NCBI RefSeq assembly: GCF_005930495.1
Contig: NZ_SJEX01000006.1
Coordinates: 59,366 to 123,365, forward strand
DNA length: 64,000 nucleotides
DNA from: Modestobacter excelsi
GTDB taxonomy: Bacteria > Actinomycetota > Actinomycetes > Mycobacteriales > Geodermatophilaceae
Direction: 5' to 3'
Made by a program: the position numbers and the translations under genes. The notes beneath the pieces are model-generated. The model saw only the letters and a list, made by a program, of their open reading frames with translations, did not search any database and was not told the DNA's origin. Below are positions 49,154 through 58,231 of this stretch, in pieces (position 1 is the stretch's first letter; each line of letters begins with the position of its first letter).

Positions 49154-49392
49154 GGATCCTCCTCGGACAGAGATCCGGCGCACCGGAGTGGGGCCCGAGC
49201 ACGGTCCCGCACGCAGCCCCCGCTCGCACGCCGTCCTGCCCGGGAGGGTCTCCTTTCTCGGCGGCCGCGCGCGCCACTACTCCCGGTGCCCCGCCGGTGG
49301 ACCCGGCGACCCGGCGGTCTCACCACGGCCTGACCTCGTGCAGCAGGTAGGACGCTCCACAGCGGGTGCCAGCTGGGTCATGGTGGGCCCGG

Positions 49393-50355
49393 TCACGGGG
49401 GCACCACGCCGTTCTCCAGCCGCTCGTCCGGGCGACCCGCGGGTCGGCGGGCCCGGTTCGCCTCGCGGATGACCGCCCAGGCGTCCGCCACCGGACCCAC
49501 GTGCCCGAGCTTGTCGGGGTTGAGCACGGCGCGGATGGTCTGGATCCGGCCGTCGAGGACGTCGAGCGCCCAGGTGTTGATGACCTTGCCGTCGCGGTCG
49601 CGGAAGATCGCGCCCGGCTGCCCGTTCACCTCGTGCGGCTCCACCACGCCGCCGATCTGGAGGAACGGCGGGACGAGCGCGGCGAGCACCCGGGCCACGT
49701 TCTCGGCGCCGAAGATCCCGCTGCCCCATTGCGGGGCCTTCCCGCCGCTGTCCCCGACCAGCTGGACGTCGGCAGCGAGCAGTTTCCGGACGCCGTCGAC
49801 GTCGCCGTCCTCGAAGGCGTGCAGGAACCGCCCGGCCAGCTCGTCCCGCTCCCGGCGGCCGGCCTCGAACCGAGGGCGGCCGGCCTCCATGTGCCGACGC
49901 GCGCGCACCACGAGCTGGCGGCAGGCCGCTTCCGACCGGCGCACGACCGACGCGATCTCCGGAAAGCCGAAACCGAACACGTCCCGCAGCACGAAGACGG
50001 CGCGCTCGAGCGGGCTGAGCCGCTCGAGCAGCAACAGGGCCGCCATCGACACCGAGTCGGCCAGCTCCGCGGAGCGCTCTGGATCAGCGTAGGGGTCGGT
50101 CAGCAACGGCTCGGGGAACCACTGCCCGACGTACTCCTCCCGCCGGACGCGGGCCGAGCGGAGCACGTCGATCGCGACCCGGGTCACCACGGCCGAGAGG
50201 AAGGCCTTGACCGACCTGGGTCGTGTCGGGGAGGTCGAGTAGCGCAGCCAGGTCTCCTGGACCGCGTCCTCGGCCTCGCTCACGCTGCCGAGCATCCGGT
50301 ACGCGATCGAGAACAGCAGCGGCCGCAGGTCCTCGAACTCCTCCGCCCGGGTCAT
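49393..50355 (-). CDS. ECF41 family RNA polymerase sigma factor (SigJ-like)
   Basis: A 320-residue ECF sigma factor. Sigma-2 region FEDLRPLLFSIAYRMLGSVSE at the N-terminus, sigma-4 LSPLERAVFVLRDVFGFGF near residue 115, and a C-terminal SnoaL-like extension typical of ECF41. The linker motif reads WFPEPLL (family WLPEPLL), the second DSGGK (family DGGGK) and the third NPDKL. The extension acts as a built-in regulator, with no anti-sigma factor. ATG 50355 overlaps the stop of the epimerase gene (ATGA). ECF41 genes pair with such oxidoreductase/epimerase genes and control them. Confidence 0.93.
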   Translation of the reverse strand: MTRAEEFEDLRPLLFSIAYRMLGSVSEAEDAVQETWLRYSTSPTRPRSVKAFLSAVVTRVAIDVLRSARVRREEYVGQWFPEPLLTDPYADPERSAELADSVSMAALLLLERLSPLERAVFVLRDVFGFGFPEIASVVRRSEAACRQLVVRARRHMEAGRPRFEAGRRERDELAGRFLHAFEDGDVDGVRKLLAADVQLVGDSGGKAPQWGSGIFGAENVARVLAALVPPFLQIGGVVEPHEVNGQPGAIFRDRDGKVINTWALDVLDGRIQTIRAVLNPDKLGHVGPVADAWAVIREANRARRPAGRPDERLENGVVPP

Positions 50356-51268
50356 CCGAGTTCCACCTCGGGACCCAGCCGCCATGACGGGTGGCGCAGC
50401 TCCCAGCCGAGCTCCCGCTTCGCCTTGACGGTGGAGAACCCGCGCCCCTCGGTCATCATCGTGACCACCGCGTCCCCCGCCAGCGGCCGGGCCAGCCACG
50501 CGGCCACTCGCCTCGGTGGCTGTCCTGCCGCGCACGCCGCCAGGTAGGGCAGCCACTGGCTGGCTGGGGCCGGCTCGTCGTCCACGATGTTGAACACGCC
50601 TCTCGCCTCGTGCTCCACGGCCAGGACGGTCGCGCTCGCCGCGTCGTCGAGATGCACACACGAGGTGTAGCCGGTCCCGCCGCCGACGAGCGGGAACCAC
50701 CGCTTGCGCACGGGCTCGACCAGCGCGGCGGTGGCGCCCGGGCCGTAGAGCCAGCCGTGACGCAGGACCGCGCCGTCGGCCTTGGCGACCGCGTCCTCGA
50801 CGTAGCGGATCGCCTCCCACCCCTCGCGCGCGTTCGTCGGGTCCGGGTCCAGCGGGTCCTCCTCGGTCTTCACCCACCCGCCCCGGCGGATCCCGTTCCA
50901 GCCGGCGTAGCTCTGCGCCACGACATGGGACACGCTCGCCGCCTCGGCGGCGGCCAGCAGGTGGTCCGTCACCTCGGTGCGCAGCCGGATGGTCTCGGCG
51001 AACCAGCGGTCCATGTGCTTCATGTCGGGCTCTCCTGCGATGGCGGTCATCTCGTGCACGATCGCGTCCGGCCGGGCCGCAGCCACCGCCCCGCCCACCG
51101 AGGCCGCCTCCAGACCGTCCATCACGACCGCCTCGGCGCCCAACCGCTCCAGCGACCCCAGCTTGGCCGCGCTCGTCGTCGTAGCCGTCACCTGGTGTCC
51201 CCGAGCCACGAGCTGCGGCACCAGCCGCCTCCCACCACCCCGGTCCCACCTGCCACGAACACCCGCAT
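50352..51268 (-). pseudogene. NAD-dependent epimerase/oxidoreductase, ECF41 partner, frameshifted
   Basis: Extended-SDR partner of the ECF41 sigma factor. From ATG 51268 the frame reads MRVFVAGGTGVVG, the Rossmann start, then leaves frame near 51235; the rest (PQLVARGHQVTATTT, HVVAQSYAGWNG, RHGWLYGPGATAALVEP, VHLDDAASATVLAVEH) continues in another frame to the stop at 50352. One missing base in GTGGTGGGAGGCGG explains it. A GTG at 51221 could start a shortened protein without the dinucleotide-binding loop. Dead gene or assembly error. Confidence 0.75.
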
Positions 51269-51311
51269 CGCCATCACTCCCCTGATCTCCGGAATCGACT
51301 CCCGGTCCGGA

Positions 51312-51339
51312 GACGAGACAGCCGCAGCCATCTGTGACA
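51312..51339 (-). promoter_or_regulatory. ECF41-type promoter (TGTCACA-N17-CGTC)
   Basis: On the minus strand TGTCACA (51339-51333) and CGTC (51315-51312) are separated by 17 bases, matching the described ECF41 target motif. It lies about 45 bases upstream of the epimerase start, so it should drive the epimerase-sigma pair. Confidence 0.8.
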
Positions 51340-51539
51340 CGGGGAGGGAGCAGTCGGGAGAACCGGCGCTCTCACTCCTGGGTGAACCGCCCGGGATCGC
51401 TGGGCGCTCGCGTGCAGGCCTCGAAGGCGCTCGGGACACCAGCGCGAACCCGGCCCGGATCAGCCCTCGATCCGGCGGTGGGGGATCCCTGTCGCTCTTC
51501 CCGCTGCGCGACCACCGGCCGACGCTCCCCTTCAGGACT

Positions 51540-51745
51540 CGAACCGTTCCATCGACCACGTTGGTCATGAGCACACGGTCCCCGTCCGGCGTGACCCCCG
51601 ACGCTCGTGGGGCTGCTGCCGACGGGGACCCACGCCGTGACGACGCCGAGATCTGCATCCACCACGCGATGGTGCCGTCGTCCACGTCGGCGGTGTAGAG
51701 GTGTCGACCGTCCGGGGCGTAGGTGACGTCCGAGGGTCATGGCTG
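51540..51745 (-). pseudogene. Beta-propeller (YVTN-type) gene fragment
   Basis: Two propeller repeats are recognisable across frames: TYAPDGRHLYTADVDDGTIAWW, then VVTAWVPVGSSPTSVG in a second frame, then VTPDGDRVLMTNVVDGTVRVL back in the first. Two compensating frameshifts and missing ends mark it as debris. From 51746 to 52097 I see only an unrecognised minus-strand frame (about 51778-52050, ending in MITGGARPYPSETRS). Confidence 0.6.
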
Positions 51746-52077
51746 AGGACCCCACCTGTCTGCCTGCCACGGCCAACTCAGGATCTCGTCTCGGAGGGAT
51801 ACGGCCGCGCTCCTCCGGTGATCATGTCCGCGGCCTGAGCCAGTGCATCGGCACCGCGCTGACCGGCGCCGGTCGCAGCGTAGCCGAGCACCTCGTGCGC
51901 AACGTGTTCACGCGCGAGGAAAGCGCGGGCGGCGACGGTCTCGGACGGCGACGCTGCCCACGGCGAGGACGGACGGCGACGCCCGGGGGACTCACCGTGA
52001 CGGTGCCCCCGCGCCACGACGTCGACCCGGATGAAGGGGTCGTTCCGCTGGCCTCTATCAGCGGACGGCCGAGAGTT

Positions 52078-52217
52078 GTGTGCGTATGTGGGCGTGTCGC
52101 CCTTCGGACGCCGCCTCACCCCGGGATCCTGCAGGTCAGGAGCCCGGGGTGGTTCCTTTCGGGGCCAGGAAGTGCGCCGTGATACCACTTTGATACTTGG
52201 CGGCTCGGGCGCTGAAG
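52078..52217. other. Attachment-like sequence, copy 2, before the second integrase
   Basis: Starts GTGTGCGTATGTGGGCGTGTCGCCC, as at 40421, continues TTCGGACGCCGCCTCACCCCGGG and the hairpin with CCCGGGGTG, and then the stretch with GTGATACC and TTGATACTT that also follows copy 1. It ends at the integrase stop. Probably the junction between two tandem elements. Confidence 0.6.
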
Positions 52218-53097
52218 TCAGCCGTCGAGCAGCGCGGCGAAGCGGGCGGCGGCTTCCCGGCCCATGCCGGGGTGCACGTGCTGGTACACGGTGAGCGTGA
52301 TCGTCGCGCTGGCGTGGCCGAGCCGTTCAGAGACGACCTTGACCGGCTCGCCGGCGGCCAGCAGCAGGGTCGCGTGGGTGTGCCGGAGATCGTGCAGCCG
52401 GATGATCGGCAGCAGCTCCTCCCCCACCGCCCTGCGCACCTGGAGCTCGCGTTCGACGAACAGCCGGGAGAACCGCTCCGGGTGACGGTGGTTGCCGTCC
52501 AGGGTGCCGAGCACCAGGGCGATGTCCCGGACCAGGTCCAGGGCTACCGACCCGCGGACCGCGCGGTAGGCGCGCAGCGCAGCGACCGTGCCGGCGTCCA
52601 GGTCGACGACGCGGGACTGACCGGTCTTGGTTGCGCCCTCGACCAGCTGCTCGCCCTTCCCCTTGTCCTTGACCACGCCGACGCTGCGGCGGACGGCGAC
52701 CCGCCCGGCATCGAGGTCGACGTCCCGCCAGCGCAGTGACAGCCCCTCACCGCGACGCATGCCGGTGTAGGCGAGCAGCCGCCACGCCATGGCGATGTCG
52801 CTGTCATGCTCCTCGGCCCACCGCAGGAACCGGGCGAGTTCGGGTGCGGTCCAGGCGTGCATCTCCGGCGGCCGCGCCTGCGACGGGCTCGGCGGGGTGG
52901 ATCGGTCGGTGGGGTTGACGGCGAGCCGGCCGTGCTTGACCGCGTCAGCGAGTGCAGACCGGAGGATGGTGTAGACGTAACGGACGTGCGGGGTGACAGT
53001 CCACCCTGACCGTCAGCCCGACCCGACGCCTCCAACGTGCGCATCCGGGCATCGACCGCCGTCCCGGTGAGCCGGTCCCATCGGAACAGACCCTAGG

Positions 53098-54191
53098 TGT
53101 ACCCGGCCATCAGGTTGGTGTCAGGCGGCTGATCGGGGGCAGGCCGCCGAGTGCTGAGTGGCGGCGTCGAGTGTTGTAGTGCTGGATCCAAGGGGCAAGG
53201 GCGGCGGCGCGCTGCTGGTTGCTGGTGAACACCTGCCGGTAGGCCCACTCGGTGGCCAGGGTGCGGTTGAGGCGTTCGACCTTGCCGTTCTGCCAGGGGC
53301 AGTGCGGTCGGATGAACTTTTGCCGGGCACCGAGCTGGGCGCACACGCCCTGGAGTGAGTACCGGTAGGCCCAGGCGTTGTCGGTCATCACCCGCTCGAT
53401 GCGGTCGATGCCGTGGTCGGCGAAGTAGGCCGCGGCCCGGGTCAGGAAGCCGGCGCAGGTGGTGCCCTTCTCATCGGGAAGCACCTCGGAGTAGGCCAGC
53501 CGGGCGAAGTCATCGACCAGTGAGTGCACGTAGTCAAAGCCCAACGGGGTCTTCTTCTTGGCCGTCTCGGCCCCCACTCCGCGGCCGTAGGCGCGCCAGC
53601 CACCTCCCTCGGGGATGCGCCCGAGCTTCTTCACGTCCATGTGCACCAGCTCCCCGGGCCGGGACCGCTCGTAGCGGGTCGCGGTCTGCTTGAAGGAGCG
53701 GATCACCGCACCGGTGATCGGGTCCAGAGCACACAGCCGGGGCTGCCCGCGGCGGACCAGGACCCGGGACACGGTGCGGGCCGGCACCCTCAGCTCGGCG
53801 CCGATCCAGGCCGGACCCCGGCGCTCCCGGGCACGGAGCTCGATGATCTGGTCCTCCACCTCCACCTCCACCTCCACCGGGGTCCGGGTCGGGCTGGTGT
53901 GCGGGCGGCTGGACCGGTCGGCCAGCCCGGCCTCGCCCTCGGCGTTGTAGCGGCCGATCCAGGTCCGCACGCACTTGCGGGAGATCCCCATCGCCGCGGC
54001 GATGTGTGACTGCTTCCAGCCGGCGGCGTGCCGGTCGACGATCAGCTTGCGGCCGTGCACGGTCAGGCGGGCATTACCGTGGGACACGAGAACCTCCGGG
54101 CGGATGTGGGCCTTCGACAAGCCACACCCCACTCGGAGGGTCTCCTGCGTTCAACCCCAACCCACCGTCACCAACGTCATGGCTGGGTACA
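53098..54191 (-). mobile_element. IS481 family insertion sequence
   Basis: A 1094-base element with ends TGTACCCGGCCAT and, inverted, TGTACCCAGCCAT; the terminal repeats remain similar for about 25 bases (GTTGGTG shared). The left flank is CCTAGG, the CTAG target favoured by IS481; the right flank is CCTGGG, consistent with a mutated six-base target duplication. It carries one complete transposase gene and splits the integrase gene. Confidence 0.85.
53110..54087 (-). CDS. IS481 family transposase
   Basis: A 325-residue DDE transposase. Helix-turn-helix region QSHIAAAMGISRKCVRTWIGRY near residue 28, then rve-type catalytic core with Asp in LVHMDVKKLG, Asp in VMTDNAWAY and Glu in GKVERLNRTL. 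GTG 54087 gives the family N-terminus SHGNARLTVHGRKL and has GGAGG upstream. It appears intact, so the element may still be active. Confidence 0.92.
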   Translation of the reverse strand: MSHGNARLTVHGRKLIVDRHAAGWKQSHIAAAMGISRKCVRTWIGRYNAEGEAGLADRSSRPHTSPTRTPVEVEVEVEDQIIELRARERRGPAWIGAELRVPARTVSRVLVRRGQPRLCALDPITGAVIRSFKQTATRYERSRPGELVHMDVKKLGRIPEGGGWRAYGRGVGAETAKKKTPLGFDYVHSLVDDFARLAYSEVLPDEKGTTCAGFLTRAAAYFADHGIDRIERVMTDNAWAYRYSLQGVCAQLGARQKFIRPHCPWQNGKVERLNRTLATEWAYRQVFTSNQQRAAALAPWIQHYNTRRRHSALGGLPPISRLTPT

Positions 54192-54335
54192 CCTGGGTGT
54201 GGCGCGATGTGCAGGCGCACGTTCTTCCGGTAGCTCGCCAGCGTCCCGGGTGCCAGCCGCTGCCCGACGAGCCACTCGGCGAGGAAGGCGCTCAGGCGCT
54301 GTTTGGACGGGTAGACCCACTCGCCGGTCTCGGTC

Positions 54336-54546
54336 CTGCGGTTCGCGGACTCGTCCTTGCCTCCACCGCCCCGGTCCGCGGCCGAGGAAGGCGCCAGGCC
54401 GTCCTCCCGGTCGGCGAGCTTCAACCAGCGGGCCAGATAGGACTGCGAGGTCCCGAAGTCCCGAGCGGTCTGAGCGATCGACGCTCGCCCTCGCGAGCCA
54501 CGGCGATCACGTCTCGCCGGAACTCCGGCAGGAACGGCTTGGGCAC
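54336..54546 (-). pseudogene. IS3 family orfA remnant fused to integrase debris
   Basis: The GTG at 54546 starts VPKPFLPEFRRDVIAVARE, then after a one-base shift near 54490 the frame continues IAQTARDFGTSQSYLARWLKLADREDGL, the helix-turn-helix of IS3-type orfA proteins. Sequence then runs without a stop into integrase-like residues near 54335. No orfB and no clear IS end remain. Confidence 0.65.
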
Positions 54547-54576
54547 GGTGCTGACCCTTTCAGCGAGGCCGCAGCC

Positions 54577-56019
54577 TCACGGGCAAGGAGTCACCCAACT
54601 GGGGCGGTCCCGATCGAGTCCGCTGATGAGGGCGTCCAGCCAGGTCACCTCGACGCCCCGCGTGGCCCGCGCACGCCGGATGAGGCGCAGGTTGCCGGCG
54701 GTCGTGCTGCGCTGCCATCGCTCCGGTTGCTGACTCCGGCACTCGCCGAGAGCTCTCGCTGCCCGCTCCGGGTCGTCGTCGAGGACGGCCAACTCCAGCC
54801 GTGTGGCGGACACCCAGTAGTCCACGGCCTCGGTCTGCGCCCGCTGCTCCAGCGCGTACCGGACCACGGGCATCAACTCGCCCTTCGTGGCCAGGCTCAC
54901 CGGTGTCCCCTGCACGTCGAGCAACGTCACCGCGTTGACGCCCGGGTAGTAGTCCCGCCAGTCGGCCTCGAAGCCGCGGACGTACTGGTCCACCGCCTTC
55001 TGTAGCAAGGCCGCGGCTGCGAGGTGGTCGCCCGCCGCATCAGTCTCGATCCACTGCGCCTTGAACACGCGGCCGCGGAGGCCGTACGTCTCGGACGACG
55101 CACCCCGCTCCTCCTCCAGCTCGTCCAAGAGTGACAGAGCCGTGGCGCGTCGCTCGTCCCGGTGCGCGGTGTCCGGGTCCTCCGCCAGCCGGTTGTGGGC
55201 GAAGGCCACGAGCTGCCGGACAGCGGGCTGGCGGCGCAACCGGTGTGGCATCTCGGCGTGGACCTCGATCATGGAGCTCCAGTCGCCAAGCGCGCGGTAG
55301 GCGAGAAGGAGGTCGGTCCAGACGCCGAGGTCGGCCGTGTCGGTCTTGCGGATGCTCGCGTGGAGGTCGTGGACGGTGGCACGTGCTTCTTCCGGCTCCG
55401 TGTCCGCGGAGCCCGCCATCCGCCGAACGGCCTCAAGCCGTCGCTTGAGGGCCTCTCCGGACCGGACTTGCTCTCGGAAGCTGTTGGCGGCCGCCGCCGG
55501 TAGCTGCTGCGGTCGCCACGCCGAGACCAGCTGGAACAGAGGGCTGTCTGCTACGTCTTCCTGTCGCGCCAGCTCACGTAGCGAGGTCAGGTGCTCGGCG
55601 GTACTCGCCCGCAGTCTCTCGGCCGACTTCGCGCTCAGCTTGTTCTTCGCCGTCAGCTGGTAGTCCTGCGTACGCAGGAGGCCGACGTCGAACGGCAGGG
55701 GCTTTTGGGCGGCGTACACGGTGAGCGTCGTGCGGGGCCGTGCAGCGTGGCGGACGCCGAGCTCGTACAACACGTTGGGGTTGGCCGTCGTCAGGTCGGC
55801 AACCGCAAAGTCACACAGCAGCAGCCGCTCGAACATGGCCTGGTGGATGATCCCGCCGAGCTTCTCCTCGTCGGCCCGGATCGGCGTCATCCCCGCGTCC
55901 TCGATGCCCGGCCGCAGCCCCCGCTGATAGACGGCGTCAAAGTCGATCGCCGCGCCACCGGCGGGATCGGACTTCCTGCCGAAGGGCATGAGCACGAAGC
56001 ACAACGGACGGTCGGGCAT
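54577..56019 (-). CDS. DRHyd-TPR-S type protein (MAP3K TRAFs-binding domain family)
   Basis: A 480-residue protein with an N-terminal nucleoside deoxyribosyltransferase-like hydrolase domain (residues 1-130): CFVLMPFGRK, IDFDAVYQRGLRPGIE, PIRADEEKLGGIIHQAMFER, VADLTTANPNVLYELGVRHA with the likely catalytic Glu in YELG. The rest is helical repeats (about residues 180-440) like the TPR-S scaffold of ASK kinases, proposed to sense NAD-derived nucleotides in prokaryotic conflict systems. ATG 56019 follows GAGGGGGAG. Divergent from the SLOG-patatin gene; together they look like a sensor and effector. Activity is inferred from family only. Confidence 0.75.
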   Translation of the reverse strand: MPDRPLCFVLMPFGRKSDPAGGAAIDFDAVYQRGLRPGIEDAGMTPIRADEEKLGGIIHQAMFERLLLCDFAVADLTTANPNVLYELGVRHAARPRTTLTVYAAQKPLPFDVGLLRTQDYQLTAKNKLSAKSAERLRASTAEHLTSLRELARQEDVADSPLFQLVSAWRPQQLPAAAANSFREQVRSGEALKRRLEAVRRMAGSADTEPEEARATVHDLHASIRKTDTADLGVWTDLLLAYRALGDWSSMIEVHAEMPHRLRRQPAVRQLVAFAHNRLAEDPDTAHRDERRATALSLLDELEEERGASSETYGLRGRVFKAQWIETDAAGDHLAAAALLQKAVDQYVRGFEADWRDYYPGVNAVTLLDVQGTPVSLATKGELMPVVRYALEQRAQTEAVDYWVSATRLELAVLDDDPERAARALGECRSQQPERWQRSTTAGNLRLIRRARATRGVEVTWLDALISGLDRDRPSWVTPCP

Positions 56020-56224
56020 CGCTCCCCCTCACGCCAGGTGCTCGGACACCCCGGCGTCGCGGCCGCCTCCCGGGCCGCGCGAGGCCCAGAGTGCACCCGA
56101 GCGAGCCGGATCGGGTCGGTTTCCGTGATGGCCCGCCGAACGGGGCGCAGCACCGGTGACGTTCCGGCGCGGATCAGCCAGGGTGCTGACTGTCACTAGC
56201 GGCCGAACAGAAGGTGCGCCCACG

Positions 56225-57907
56225 ATGCTCGAATCCCCCGCCGCGGTGGCCGTCAGCGGTCACATGGTCGACACCCCCGATCGCGAGGTACCGCGGTTCC
56301 CACCCGGTCAGATCGGGCGCGTGGCTCGAGAGGTCGACGAGGCGTTCGACGCCTGGAAGGTCGGTCCCGGGACGACGGTGGTCTGCGGTGGGGCCCGCGG
56401 TGCGGACATCCTCGCGGCCGAGGCCGGACTGCGACGGGGCGCCCGCATCCGGGTGTGCCTGGCCCTGCCGCCGGACGAGTTCGAGCGGCGTTCGGTCGAC
56501 CTGCCGGGCAGCGACTGGTCAGCCCGCTTCCGCGAGCTCCTGCAGCGCAGCGAGGTAGAGGTCCCGCCTCCTGGCGAGGCCGCGCCCGACGACGAGGACG
56601 CCTTCGCCCGGGCCAACGTCCGGCTGGTGGAGGTGGCTGGGCTTCTGGCGGCGTCGCCGAACGCGCTGCTGGTATGGAACGGGAAGGGCGGCGACGGGCC
56701 CGGGGGGACTCTCGATTTCGTCCGACGTCTCGGGTTCACCCGTCCCGGCCCGCGCGTCCGCGTCATCGACCCGACGCCGCGCCGGTATGAGGACCGGCAG
56801 GAGGCACCGGGCCCCAAGAAGCTGCTGACGCTGGACGGCGGCGGGATCCGCGGAGTCCTGACGCTGGAGGTGCTCGCCGAGCTCGAGCAGCAGTTGCGGC
56901 GCCGCCGAGGCGACACCGAACTGGTCCTGTCCGACTACTTCGACTACATCGGCGGGACGAGCACGGGCGCGATCATTGCCGCGGCCCTGGCCATGGGGAA
57001 GCCGGTCGAAGAGGTCCGGGAGCGGTACGAGACCCTCGGACGCAAGGTCTTCCGGCGACGGTTCCTGCCGATGCGCCTGCGGTCCCTGTACCGAGACGGC
57101 CGGCTGACCGAGGAGCTGGAGGGCTTCTTCGGGCCCGGCACCACGCTGGGCGATCCGGGGTTTCGGTCCCTGCTGCTCGTCGTCCTGCACAACACCGTCA
57201 CAGACTCCCCGTGGCCGCTGAGCAACTGCACCCGGGCCCGGTACAACAGCGCCGACCGGTACCTCAACACCGAGCCGGATCGGAACCTCGACCTGCCGCT
57301 GAGCACGGTCATCCGGGGCAGCACCGCGGCTCCGGTCTACTTCCCGCCCCAGCGGATGCGGGTCGGGGCCGCCGACTTCGTCTTCCAGGACGGCGGGATG
57401 ACACCGTTCAACAACGCCGCCCTCTTGCTCTTCCTCATGGCGACCCTGTCCGAGTACGGGTTGTGCTGGCCGGCCGGGGAGGACGAACTCCTGATCGTGT
57501 CCGTGGGCACTGGCTCGGCGGCGTCCGTTCATCCCGGGCTACTGCCCCACAGAGCCGGCCTGCTGTTCAACGCGGCCAACTTCCCAGGTGTCTTCATGCG
57601 GGGGGCCTCCGTGGGCCAGGACCTGGTCTGCCGGTCGCTGGGCCGGACCCGCGCAGGGGACGAGATCGACCGGGAGTTCGGCGCCCGCCTGGACGCCGTG
57701 GCGCCCGGCGGCCGGAACCTGTTCACCTACCTCCGCTACGACGCGGACCTGGCCGAGGACGCGCTCGCCGTCCTCGGCGTCCCCCAGCGCGACCGCGGCC
57801 GGCTGCGGAAGCTCGACGCCGTCGGCGCCGTGCCCCTGTTGCAGGCGGTCGGCCGAGCGGTGGCCGGCCAGGTCGATGTCGACGGCCACCTAGCCGGCTT
57901 TGACTGA
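56225..57907 (+). CDS. SLOG domain-patatin phospholipase fusion
   Basis: A 560-residue protein. Residues 8-150 form a SLOG-like Rossmann domain (VAVSGHMVDTPDR, VVCGGARGADILAAEAGL, ALPPDEFERRSV) suited to binding a nucleotide signal. Residues 197-480 are patatin: oxyanion loop DGGGIRGV near 204, nucleophile in IGGTSTGAI near 245 and the catalytic Asp in FQDGGM near 390, so the Ser-Asp dyad is complete. Patatins hydrolyse membrane lipids and serve as effectors in CBASS-like immunity. ATG 56225 is preceded by GAAGG. A 205-base divergent promoter region separates it from the DRHyd-TPR-S gene. Confidence 0.85.
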   Translation: MLESPAAVAVSGHMVDTPDREVPRFPPGQIGRVAREVDEAFDAWKVGPGTTVVCGGARGADILAAEAGLRRGARIRVCLALPPDEFERRSVDLPGSDWSARFRELLQRSEVEVPPPGEAAPDDEDAFARANVRLVEVAGLLAASPNALLVWNGKGGDGPGGTLDFVRRLGFTRPGPRVRVIDPTPRRYEDRQEAPGPKKLLTLDGGGIRGVLTLEVLAELEQQLRRRRGDTELVLSDYFDYIGGTSTGAIIAAALAMGKPVEEVRERYETLGRKVFRRRFLPMRLRSLYRDGRLTEELEGFFGPGTTLGDPGFRSLLLVVLHNTVTDSPWPLSNCTRARYNSADRYLNTEPDRNLDLPLSTVIRGSTAAPVYFPPQRMRVGAADFVFQDGGMTPFNNAALLLFLMATLSEYGLCWPAGEDELLIVSVGTGSAASVHPGLLPHRAGLLFNAANFPGVFMRGASVGQDLVCRSLGRTRAGDEIDREFGARLDAVAPGGRNLFTYLRYDADLAEDALAVLGVPQRDRGRLRKLDAVGAVPLLQAVGRAVAGQVDVDGHLAGFD

Positions 57908-58231
57908 GTAGGCCGTGCCGGTGCTGCGCGCTACTCATCTGCTGCGTGCTCCACTGGGGAGTGGCAGGCAACCCCGGCGGCTCCCGGTCCATCCTCGTAC
58001 GGCCCTGCCGCCTTACGACGTGCACTGCCGTGCCGCCAGGCAGTACTGAGCCGATCGGCAGCGCGAGCCGTTGACCAATTACCGATGGGTTGCCGCGGCA
58101 TGTGGCCGCACGAGGGGAGGGGCGAAACACCCGGCCGCGCTTCGTCGCCATGCCGTCGTGACGCGCCGGTCACCTTGGCAGCGCTTGTTGCGTGCCCTCA
58201 ACACGATGCCCTCTGTCCGGCGGACGGGACT
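57908..58231. other. Gap between convergent patatin and kinase genes
   Basis: About 320 bases with no recognisable gene, repeat or clear terminator. It separates the end of the SLOG-patatin gene from the end of the kinase operon. Confidence 0.4.

Larger units (their letters stand above)
52218..54335 (-). pseudogene. Tyrosine recombinase/integrase, disrupted
   Basis: The catalytic part (52218-52980) is intact: Arg in TGMRRGEGLSLRW, HDLRHTHATLLL, LGHASATITL and Tyr in VYQHVHPGMG. Upstream, a one-base loss near 52993 shifts the frame between GGLSPRT and VRYVYTILRSALADAV. At 53097 the IS481-family element splits the gene. The core-binding part resumes beyond it (54192-54335, WVYPSKQRLSAFLAEWLVGQ, LASYRKNVRLHIAPH) and is then cut by an IS3 orfA scrap. 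Cannot make a working integrase as written. Confidence 0.85.

Noticed and set aside
51778..52050. Minus-strand frame as a real gene
   Set aside because: Codon use is plausible near its end, but the front runs into the att-like sequence, no start is convincing and no family is recognised.
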